In this document: positions 57,868 through 64,000 of the stretch, one piece after another
How the letters are laid out: every line of letters starts with the position of its first letter
Numbering within the stretch: the stretch's first letter is position 1
NCBI GenBank assembly: GCA_038210495.1
Contig: JBBQWR010000005.1
Span: forward strand, 96,475-160,474
Length of the DNA stretch: 64,000 nucleotides
From: JBBQWR01 sp038210495
GTDB taxonomy: Bacteria > Planctomycetota > Planctomycetia > Pirellulales > DATAWG01
Direction: 5' to 3'
Notes under the pieces: model-generated
What the model was told of the DNA's origin: nothing
The model's database searches: none
Seen by the model: the letters and a program-made list of their open reading frames with translations, nothing else
Program-made: the position numbers and the translations under genes

Positions 57868-60018
57868 ATGTCGACTTACACCCAAGAACATCGCACGATC
57901 CAGGTCGACACGCCGCTGGGCAAAGACAAAGTCCTGCTCCGGTCGTTTTCCGGCTCCGAGGAAATCTCTCGCCTGTTCAACTACGACCTCGATCTACTTT
58001 CCGAAGACGGCGCGATCGAAGCCGCGGAAATCGTCGGCAAAAACGTCACCTTCTGGGTCAACAACGCCGACGGCTCGCCGCGGTATTTCAACGGCTTCAT
58101 TAGCCGGTTCAGCGGGGCCGGACACGGCGATCGGTTGCATCTCTATCGCGCGCAGGTCGTGCCTTGGCTCTGGTTTCTAACGCGCAAATCGGATTGCCGA
58201 ATTTTTCAGAACAAGACGATCCCGGACATCATCAAGCAAGTCTTCAGCGATCTGGGCTTCAACGATTTCCAGATGGAGCTGAAGGGGAAGCATCCCGAGT
58301 GGGTGTATTGCGTTCAATACCGCGAAACCGATTTTAACTTCGTTTCGCGATTGATGGAACATGAAGGAATTTTCTATTTCTTCAAGCACGAGAACGGCAA
58401 ACACACGATGGTGCTGGGCGATTCGTCGAGCGCGTACAAGGAAATCAAAGAGAACAAGGCCACGATCAACCGCAATTTGGGCGATGTGTATCTCTACGAT
58501 CAGATCTACCGCTGGGATCATCATTTCCAGTACACCAGCGGCAAATGGGCGCAAACCGATTACAATTTCGAAACGGCCACGACCGATCTCAAAACGCAAA
58601 CCAATAGCATCGTCAAGCTCGACAACAACACGAAATACGAGTTCTTCGACTACCCCGGCGAATACGAAAAGAAGCCCGACGGAGAAGCCGACGTCAAATT
58701 CCGCATGGAAGAGGAAGAAGCCGGCTATGACACCGTGCATGGCGAAAGCTTTTGCCGCACGTTCAGCCCCGGCGGAAAATTCAAAGTCGTCGACGACGGC
58801 GACGACGACGACAAGGGCTTCGTCGTCACCTCCGTCCGGCACACGGCTTCCGTCGGCGGCAGCTTTGTCGTCAACCAATCGGCCGACGCCGGCGGATACG
58901 GCAATAACTTCATCGTCATGCCGGACGACATGACTTATCGTCCAGCGCGAATCACCGCCAAGCCGATGATCTCGGGCATTCAGACGGCGCTGGTCGTCGG
59001 TCCCAAGGGCGAAGAGATTTACACCGACAAATACGGCCGGATCAAGGTCCAGTTCTACTGGGACCGCAAGGGAAAGAAGGACGAGAACAGCTCTTGCTGG
59101 ATCCGCTGCGCCCAATCGAGCGCCGGCCGCAAATGGGGAGCGATGTTCATTCCCCGTATCGGCCAGGAAGTTATCGTCGAATTTCTCGAAGGAGACCCCG
59201 ACCGGCCGCTCATCACGGGAGTCGTCTACAACAGCGACCAAATGCCGGCTTACGAATTGCCAGCCGAGATGACCAAAGGCTATATCAAAACCAATAGCAC
59301 CAAGGGGGGCGACGGGTTCAACGAAATACGGATCGAAGACAAGAAAGACAGCGAACAGATCTTCATCCACGCCGAGCGGAACATGGACGTCCGGGTGAAG
59401 CACGATTCGATGGAGCGGATCATCAACGACCGCCATCAAATCATCGGCTCGGAAAAGGACGGCAAGAAGACCGGCGACCAGCGCGAAATGGTCTACAAGG
59501 ACAAGCATCTTCGCATCAAGGGAAATCAGATTGAGCACATCGACGGCAACATGCAGTTGCTGATCGGCAAGGGAGACGCCGACGACGGCGGCGACCTCGA
59601 CCTGGTCACCGAAAACGATCGCAAGACCGAAATCGGCGCGAACGACAACCTCACCGTCAAAGCCGATCGCCGCGAAAAGATCGAGGGCAAGCAATCGCTC
59701 GACATCGACGGAGATCAGCAGGAAAAAGTCGGCGGCAACCACGCGCTCGAGGCAGGCCAGGAAATCCATCTCAAAGCCGGCATGAAAGTGATCATCGAAG
59801 CCGGCCTGCAATTGACGATCAAGGCGGCGGGCGGCTTCATCGACATCGGTCCCGCCGGTGTCACGATCCAAGGAATTCTGGTAAATATCAACAGCGGCGG
59901 CGCCGCGGGCGAGGGCAGCGGCTCCAGCCCCGACAAACCCGATAGGCCAAAGGAAGCCGACCCGACCAAGCCCGACGAAGCCGACGATTCCAAGACTGGG
60001 CAGAAGTCGTGCAATTAG
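57868..60018 (+). CDS. vgrG: Type VI secretion tip protein VgrG (TssI)
   Basis: A 716-residue spike protein that caps the Hcp tube. The gp27-like part (about 1-370) contains TPLGKDKVLLRSFSGSEEIS, then PDIIKQVFSDLGFNDF and YCVQYRETDFNFVSRLMEHE with GIFYFF, typical of VgrG. The gp5 OB-fold part has GPKGEEIYTDKYGRIKVQFY, WIRCAQSSAGRKWG and MFIPRIGQEVIVEFLEGDPD (about 375-450). The C-terminal beta-helix repeats (about 500-680) include RKTEIGANDNLTVKADRREK, then QSLDIDGDQQEKVGGNHALE. The tail is Pro/Asp/Lys-rich and disordered, with no fused effector domain. It is followed by an adaptor gene and a lipase-like gene, the standard vgrG cargo order. Confidence 0.95.
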   Translation: MSTYTQEHRTIQVDTPLGKDKVLLRSFSGSEEISRLFNYDLDLLSEDGAIEAAEIVGKNVTFWVNNADGSPRYFNGFISRFSGAGHGDRLHLYRAQVVPWLWFLTRKSDCRIFQNKTIPDIIKQVFSDLGFNDFQMELKGKHPEWVYCVQYRETDFNFVSRLMEHEGIFYFFKHENGKHTMVLGDSSSAYKEIKENKATINRNLGDVYLYDQIYRWDHHFQYTSGKWAQTDYNFETATTDLKTQTNSIVKLDNNTKYEFFDYPGEYEKKPDGEADVKFRMEEEEAGYDTVHGESFCRTFSPGGKFKVVDDGDDDDKGFVVTSVRHTASVGGSFVVNQSADAGGYGNNFIVMPDDMTYRPARITAKPMISGIQTALVVGPKGEEIYTDKYGRIKVQFYWDRKGKKDENSSCWIRCAQSSAGRKWGAMFIPRIGQEVIVEFLEGDPDRPLITGVVYNSDQMPAYELPAEMTKGYIKTNSTKGGDGFNEIRIEDKKDSEQIFIHAERNMDVRVKHDSMERIINDRHQIIGSEKDGKKTGDQREMVYKDKHLRIKGNQIEHIDGNMQLLIGKGDADDGGDLDLVTENDRKTEIGANDNLTVKADRREKIEGKQSLDIDGDQQEKVGGNHALEAGQEIHLKAGMKVIIEAGLQLTIKAAGGFIDIGPAGVTIQGILVNINSGGAAGEGSGSSPDKPDRPKEADPTKPDEADDSKTGQKSCN

Positions 60019-60095
60019 AATGACGAATTTCTAATGACGAATTTCTAATCAAAGACGAATGCTCAAATGACGAATGCTCAAATGACGAATGACTA
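60018..60095 (-). repeat. AATGACGAAT decamer array after vgrG
   Basis: Repeated AATGACGAATTTCT and AAATGACGAATGCTC units just past the vgrG stop. This is the reverse orientation of the ATTCGTCATT array at 60217-60264; the two arrays could pair across about 120 bases. Confidence 0.75.
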
Positions 60096-60166
60096 AGGTT
60101 TGAGGTTGAGAAGCGTCGATCCGAATAGGTTTTTAGGTTGACGCCGGCGAAAATCTTCGCCGACCT

Positions 60167-60196
60167 TTGCCTTGGATTAGCGATCTGGATTATAAA
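60167..60196 (+). promoter_or_regulatory. Possible promoter for the FHA-DUF4123 gene
   Basis: TTGCCT (60167-60172) and TATAAA (60191-60196), spaced by 18 bases, sit between the two decamer arrays and 76 bases before the start codon. Confidence 0.4.
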
Positions 60197-60216
60197 GCGA
60201 TGGCGCCTTCAGTGCT

Positions 60217-60264
60217 TCGTCATTCGTCATTGATTAGACACTCGTTATTAGACATTAGTCATTC
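60217..60264 (+). repeat. ATTCGTCATT decamer array before the FHA-DUF4123 gene
   Basis: TTCGTCATTCGTCATTGATT, then AGACACTCGTTATTAGACAT and TAGTCATT, ending eight bases before the ATG at 60272. Confidence 0.75.
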
Positions 60265-60271
60265 CTGCCCC

Positions 60272-61258
60272 ATGTCCATCAGCGTCGTCCTCGAAGTTCT
60301 GTCAGGCCCGGAGCGGGGCCGCAAGGTGCGGCTGGGGACGCATCAGACGGTGACCATCGGCCGGACCGAGCGCTCGGATTTCGTTCATGCCAGCGATTCC
60401 AAAATGTCCGGTCGGCACTTCACGCTGGAAACCGAGCGGGATGTTTGCCGCCTCACCGATTTGGAAAGCGCCAACGGCACGTATGTCAACGACGAACGGA
60501 TCGAGACGGCCGACGTTCGCGATGGCGATCGCATTCGCGCGGCCGATACGAATTTCGTCGTGCGGTTAACCGGCGACAAGAGCGGCGACACGACGACGCC
60601 CAGGGCCATGCGGCCTTCGATGAGATCGGCGCCGATCGCTTCCGCCGCGCCCGCGGCCAAGGTCCAGTACGTCAAGCAGAAGTGCAAATCGGATCTGCTG
60701 CTCTATCGGGGCGAAAGCACGCAGGTCCCGGCCGTTGAAATCGCGCGCCGGGTGACTCAATTGTTTCCGCTCTGGATCATCGTGGACTTCGCCCATTTGG
60801 GCGCCCCGTCGCCCGGCGAAGTCGCGGCGCCGCAGCACGTTTTGGATTGGCTCCCCGCGCCGGTCGCCGAGCGATCGCCGCTCGTATTGAATCGTCAAAG
60901 CGTGCCCGATCCGTTTGCGATCGTCGACCAAGGTTGGGGCAAGGGAGGATTGTCTTGCTGGTTTTCGCGATCCGAGCCGGCTGAATTGTTGGCCCACTTT
61001 CGCAAGATCTCGCGAGTCAACGACAACACGATGCTAGGCTACTGGTCTCCCAGCATCCTGGGAATGCTCCTCAATTACAGTATGCCCGATTACGTGAAAA
61101 AACTGATGGTGGGCATCGACGCGGTGATGGTCGAGCCGCACGACCAGCCCGAGAATTGGCTGCTGTTTTCGTACAGTTCGCTCGATGATGTGCTGAAGCA
61201 ATTGGGATTCACCGAGGCGCCGGCGGCGGACGCCGCGGCGGAACAGTCGGCCCCATAG
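60272..61258 (+). CDS. FHA domain-DUF4123 fusion, T6SS effector adaptor
   Basis: 328 residues. The N-terminal FHA domain (about 5-95) has TVTIGRTERSDFV, KMSGRHFTL and DLESANGTYVNDERI. A Ser/Ala/Pro linker (about 98-130) leads to a DUF4123-like domain (about 150-320). It begins FPLWIIVDFAHLG and has SCWFSRSEPAELLAHFRKIS and LGYWSPSILGMLL, close to the aromatic-YWDP-type signature of that family. DUF4123 proteins are chaperones that load effectors onto VgrG, normally encoded right after vgrG, as here. The FHA part suggests that loading depends on a phosphorylated partner. The start is ATG 60272, where similarity begins. This combination is unusual. Confidence 0.78.
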   Translation: MSISVVLEVLSGPERGRKVRLGTHQTVTIGRTERSDFVHASDSKMSGRHFTLETERDVCRLTDLESANGTYVNDERIETADVRDGDRIRAADTNFVVRLTGDKSGDTTTPRAMRPSMRSAPIASAAPAAKVQYVKQKCKSDLLLYRGESTQVPAVEIARRVTQLFPLWIIVDFAHLGAPSPGEVAAPQHVLDWLPAPVAERSPLVLNRQSVPDPFAIVDQGWGKGGLSCWFSRSEPAELLAHFRKISRVNDNTMLGYWSPSILGMLLNYSMPDYVKKLMVGIDAVMVEPHDQPENWLLFSYSSLDDVLKQLGFTEAPAADAAAEQSAP

Positions 61259-61359
61259 ACGACGCCAATTTGATGACGCCCGCCGATTAACCGTATTGCG
61301 ATGTCGCCGGAATCGTTTTTGTCCCCGCTCGATTTTCCTCTTACATCACGAGCCCTGCC

Positions 61360-62118
61360 ATGATTGTCTGCATCGACGGCACGGGTCCCTACGACGCTCA
61401 AGAGTACGAGATGTCGATGGCCCGCAGTTTTTGTTACCAACTCGCGATGCAAACAAGGGCGCAGAATTCGATGTATATCGAGGGCCCAGGAGGCGCCGGC
61501 GGAACGACGTATTTCAAGGCCAGCAGCGGTTACGACCGGATCCACGATTTCTATGACGGTAGCCCGCGCCGAACCAAAGCGAATCCCCTGTTTCTGGCCG
61601 GCTACAGTCGGGGCGGCGCGTGCGCGATCCAACTGGCCAAATGGTTGAACGCCGACAAGTCGCCGCTCGAGGTGCAGGCGATGTTCTTGTTCGATCCAGT
61701 CTGCCGCGACCTCGCGCTCGACGCTCAGGGCATCCCGGGCAACGTTCGCAATGTGTATGTGCTCTATCGCGATCAAACGATCGAAACGGTCAATCTTCCC
61801 TGGAATCCCGATTGGGGATACGGCGATAGTCCGGACCGGGATATATACGCCCGCAAATGGATGGGCAATTGCGATTGCACTCGCGAAGAGCCCATGCGGA
61901 CCGGGATCACGCCGACGGTGATCAAAGGCGCCTCGCATGGCGCGGCAGGAGGACTGCCGTGGACGTCTCGCCCCGCCGACGAGCCGGCCGTCAAGGCTGC
62001 CGCCGCCTGGATGACTGGCAATATTCAAGGGGAAGGCTTGGGGGTGAATTTGCGAGACATGTATTTCATCCAAAAGCGAGCGGCGGCAGCCGCGCCTGCG
62101 CTGGTGAGCCGTCCCTAG
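61360..62118 (+). CDS. Alpha/beta-hydrolase, candidate type VI lipase effector (Tle/DUF2235-like)
   Basis: 252 residues starting at ATG 61360. The N-terminal strand VCIDGTGPYD is the typical opening of DUF2235/Tle1-type lipases. The nucleophile elbow GYSRGGA (GxSxG, about residue 87) is followed by LFDPVCRD (candidate acid, about 119) and IKGASHGAAGG (candidate His, about 192). There is no signal peptide, as expected for cargo loaded onto VgrG. It is directly downstream of the adaptor. It could attack membrane phospholipids of a neighbouring cell. No obvious immunity gene follows; the next gene is on the other strand and encodes a membrane protein. Confidence 0.68.
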   Translation: MIVCIDGTGPYDAQEYEMSMARSFCYQLAMQTRAQNSMYIEGPGGAGGTTYFKASSGYDRIHDFYDGSPRRTKANPLFLAGYSRGGACAIQLAKWLNADKSPLEVQAMFLFDPVCRDLALDAQGIPGNVRNVYVLYRDQTIETVNLPWNPDWGYGDSPDRDIYARKWMGNCDCTREEPMRTGITPTVIKGASHGAAGGLPWTSRPADEPAVKAAAAWMTGNIQGEGLGVNLRDMYFIQKRAAAAAPALVSRP

Positions 62119-62170
62119 CGTGGCGGGCGATTCTGCGCGCGGCCCCAAAGAGAAACATGGCAAGATGTCC

Positions 62171-62198
62171 GTGCCACGGTGACAGAGGCCCGTGGCAC
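62171..62198. terminator. Hairpin between convergent genes
   Basis: GTGCCACGG (62171-62179) and CCGTGGCAC (62190-62198), a perfect 9-bp stem with a 10-base loop, lie between the stops of the hydrolase gene and the membrane-protein gene. A related CCGTGGGCAC follows at 62210. Confidence 0.55.
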
Positions 62199-62218
62199 TC
62201 GCTTCCAGTCCGTGGGCA

Positions 62219-62962
62219 CTACGGCTCTAGCGGCGACGTTTGCAATCTGCTGACGGTCAAGACGAACCAGTGCTCGATGCCCTGCGAGTCGAAATTGCGC
62301 TGCTGGTAGAAGGCGACCTTCAACGGGCGAGCCGTCGAATGCTCGGCGTCGGTGACGTCGTAAGCGACGATCACGGCTTGGCGACCTCCTTCGAAGGGCG
62401 TCACCTCGGTGGCGACGTGCTCGTAGCGGAGGTTCCGTCCCAGCTTGATTAGGTCGGCGATTGGGTTCTCGCTCAAAAATACCTCTAAATCGGATCTAGG
62501 TTTCTCCGGCGCCTGGCCGTTGACGGGGCGTTCTGGCGGCCCCTTGTGTTGAGACCTAAACATCAGCCGGTAGGCGTGCGTGGGATCGGTTTGAACCAGA
62601 CCGAAAAATTGCTCGGCCAACCGCCTAGCCCTCGCGCCGATCCAATAGTCGTGCGTCACTCGTTGCGCCGGCGCCGCGACGCCAAACGTCACCGAGAGAA
62701 TCAACCCGGCCAGCGCCATCGACCGCCCAAGCAAGGGCTGCTCGGCATGGTCGACTCTCCACAGCGAGATGGCCCCGATCGTGACGCCCACCAGCGGCAC
62801 GATCCAGAGCAGCGGATACGCGAAAGCCGTGATCGACAGCACACCACAGGTCAGAGCGCCCATTGCCAAGATGCTGATAGGCCTGTATTGAGTCAGCTCG
62901 GACTCCGGATGCTCCCGCAAGGTCGGAGCTGCGTCGCCGGTGGGCCCATCGGAATTAATCAT
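62219..62962 (-). CDS. Membrane protein, DUF4190-like N-terminus
   Basis: 247 residues. After a short acidic N-terminus, two to three transmembrane helices (SILAMGALTCGVLSITAF, LLWIVPLVGVTIGAISL, SMALAGLILSVTFGVA; about 28-98) follow the DUF4190-type pattern, in which GxISLxR links two helices. The remaining 150 residues (ARRLAEQFFGLVQTDPTHAY .. RLQTSPLEP) are soluble and beta-rich. Function unknown. It could be an immunity protein for the neighbouring lipase-like gene, since it is membrane-anchored and adjacent, but it is convergent, which argues against that. Confidence 0.7.
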   Translation of the reverse strand: MINSDGPTGDAAPTLREHPESELTQYRPISILAMGALTCGVLSITAFAYPLLWIVPLVGVTIGAISLWRVDHAEQPLLGRSMALAGLILSVTFGVAAPAQRVTHDYWIGARARRLAEQFFGLVQTDPTHAYRLMFRSQHKGPPERPVNGQAPEKPRSDLEVFLSENPIADLIKLGRNLRYEHVATEVTPFEGGRQAVIVAYDVTDAEHSTARPLKVAFYQQRNFDSQGIEHWFVLTVSRLQTSPLEP

Positions 62963-63004
62963 GACGGATTCGTCGCGAGGAGATCGGCTGCGGCGTCAAC
63001 CGGG

Positions 63005-63736
63005 TTAGGCTGGCTTTTCGCCGATGAATGCATAATACGGCACGCGGCCCAGGGGCACATAGGGAACCTTTGATCGCCCCTCTCGCAAATGCCGGCACGC
63101 GAAGCGGTGCTTGAGATACGGCAGATGATCGGGATTGAAAAACACATTGTCGGTGGCGAACCACGCCGGCCAAAAATGCCGGGTCAGCCAGCGATGTCGA
63201 ACTTGACCTTCGGCCGGATGTTTCCGCGACACGTAAAAATCGATCACCCCGATCGTGCCTCCGGGCTTCAGAAGCCGATACGCCTGCTCGATCGCGGCGA
63301 ACCAATCGGGAATCATCGTCAGCGAATACGAGAACGTCACGACGTCGACCTGCCCGCCAGGGGGCGCGAACGTCGTCACGTCGGCCTCACGGATTCGCAC
63401 ATTGGTCCAGCCTCGGTCCACCACCCGTTGCCGGGCAACGTTCAACAGCGAGGTCGACAGATCCACCAGATACACTTCGGACAACTGGGACAAGCGGTCT
63501 CCCAGATGCTCGAGGTTCGAGCCCGTGCCGCCCCCCATATCGATCCAGCGGCCGATCGGCGGTACGGGAATCGCCGAGTATAATTCTTTTCGACCCGGTA
63601 ATAAGCGTTGGCGAAAGTCGTCGTAGCCGCTCGCTTGCCCCCGGTAATAGCTCTCCAATCGCTCCGAGTGCGTCTGACCCTGAATGCGGGTTAGCAGCAT
63701 ATGCCGCAGGACTCGGAGATCGGAGGCGACGGACAT
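63005..63736 (-). CDS. SAM-dependent methyltransferase, BtaB-like
   Basis: A 243-residue class I methyltransferase. The SAM-binding motif is IDMGGGTGSNLEHLG (about 65-79), with VYLVDLSTSLLNVAR (acid loop), READVTTF, and VTFSYSLTMIPDWFAAIEQA. The C-terminal blocks VIDFYVSRKHPAEGQV, HFWPAWFATDNVFFNPDHLP and VPYVPLGRVPYYAFIG agree with BtaB, which methylates diacylglycerylhomoserine three times to form the betaine lipid DGTS. The start is ATG 63736. Upstream on the same strand, 98 bases away, another gene ends that may be its partner BtaA. Assignment is from remembered family patterns. Confidence 0.72.
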   Translation of the reverse strand: MSVASDLRVLRHMLLTRIQGQTHSERLESYYRGQASGYDDFRQRLLPGRKELYSAIPVPPIGRWIDMGGGTGSNLEHLGDRLSQLSEVYLVDLSTSLLNVARQRVVDRGWTNVRIREADVTTFAPPGGQVDVVTFSYSLTMIPDWFAAIEQAYRLLKPGGTIGVIDFYVSRKHPAEGQVRHRWLTRHFWPAWFATDNVFFNPDHLPYLKHRFACRHLREGRSKVPYVPLGRVPYYAFIGEKPA

Positions 63737-63834
63737 GGGGAGGCTTGAAGCGTGGAGCGTGAGGCGAAGCAGGGGCCGAGCAATGTCGGGCGCCGAATCC
63801 TCGAACAGTCGACCGAGAGCCGACGAATAGCTTG

Positions 63835-64000
63835 TTAGGCGGCGAGATCGGCGATGTAAAAGCTGCCGTATGTGTGTACGCGATCGACCGTGTGCAGGTT
63901 CGTCGCGAGTTGGCGATTATATTGCAGCAGCTCGCCCACCGGGCGAAGTCGGCCGCCGTGCTCCAGTTCGATCCGGTCGACGAAATCGCTGTTGTACCCC
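63835..64000 (-). CDS. C-terminal end of a gene cut by the window edge, possibly BtaA-like
   Basis: 54 residues of the 3' end remain, from the right edge to the TAA at 63835-63837: GYNSDFVDRIELEHGG and the rest, including LQYNRQLATNLHTVDR, ending YGSFYIADLAA. In bacteria, btaA (diacylglycerol amino-carboxypropyl transferase, DUF3419) usually precedes btaB in an operon. The position and the DRVHTYGSFYI ending fit, but 54 residues are too few for certainty. Confidence 0.4.
   Translation of the reverse strand, partial: GYNSDFVDRIELEHGGRLRPVGELLQYNRQLATNLHTVDRVHTYGSFYIADLAA

Noticed and set aside
58177..59871. 564-codon minus-strand open frame opposite vgrG
   Set aside because: Shadow of vgrG; low-complexity VDVVVD-type sequence arising from the Asp-rich vgrG codons.
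60018..60264. CRISPR-like array
   Set aside because: Units are 7-10 bases, directly abutting, without unique spacers of constant length, and no cas genes are in the window.

Overview
The window looks like chromosomal DNA of a high-GC planctomycete, probably of the Pirellulales or Gemmatales type. The evidence is a PSCyt1/DUF1549/DUF1553 cytochrome protein followed by a Tat-dependent DUF1501 protein, a giant PVC-type haem/cupredoxin protein, several small proteins that look planctomycete-specific, and scattered ribosomal genes. No plasmid or phage backbone is visible.

Layout. 1-6.7 kb: rpoC, a small convergent hypothetical gene, a reading frame broken by one in-frame TAA, then rpsL and rpsG. 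6.9-20.3 kb, minus strand: a secondary-lipid (PUFA/heterocyst-glycolipid-like) locus transcribed as thioester reductase-SCP2 fusion, a 3,438-residue KS-KS0-AT-ACP-ACP-(C45-like)-KR-KR-DH megasynthase, a phosphopantetheinyl transferase and a FabL-like enoyl reductase; the last three are joined by ATGA overlaps. 20.6-33.7 kb: small hypothetical protein, DUF4349 lipoprotein, PSCyt1/DUF1501 pair, FHA-EAL protein, and the 1,656-residue SGNH/dehydrogenase/cupredoxin/cytochrome protein. 33.9-38.6 kb, minus strand: three overlapping genes (membrane repeat protein, membrane-anchored GTPase, small partner), a candidate undescribed system. 39-49 kb: small conserved protein, rpmG (L33), recJ, copper P-type ATPase divergent from a TolC-like lipoprotein, zincin-like protein, creatininase family. 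49.4-52.3 kb: two related secreted DUF4139-like proteins. 52.5 kb: tRNA-His with terminator. 52.8-62.1 kb: ECF sigma factor and putative anti-sigma factor, then a partial type VI secretion locus (tssG, two hcp genes, vgrG, an FHA-DUF4123 fusion adaptor and a GxSxG lipase-like putative effector). 62.2-64 kb: membrane protein, a BtaB-like methyltransferase and the cut-off end of an upstream gene that may be BtaA.

How the genes may work together. The lipid locus carries everything needed to build, activate, reduce and release an unusual acyl chain. The BtaA/BtaB-like pair at the right edge would also act on lipids. The type VI block has tube, spike, baseplate, adaptor and effector parts but lacks the sheath and membrane complex, which must lie elsewhere. 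The DUF1549/DUF1501 and PVC-haem genes belong to the expanded, poorly understood planctomycete cytochrome/hydrolase repertoire.

The intergenic DNA is rich in palindromic repeats: a ~100-bp GGGTGGCCGGGGCTGG element (four copies, one inside a coding region), a family with GAGCCGCGCACGAAG arms, a family with AGCCGCG..CGCGACGCG arms flanking type VI genes, a nested-inverted-repeat MITE, a multi-stem element, and arrays of ATTCGTCATT-like decamers that repeatedly sit just before start codons. Most long opposite-strand open frames are shadows caused by the GC-rich third codon position.
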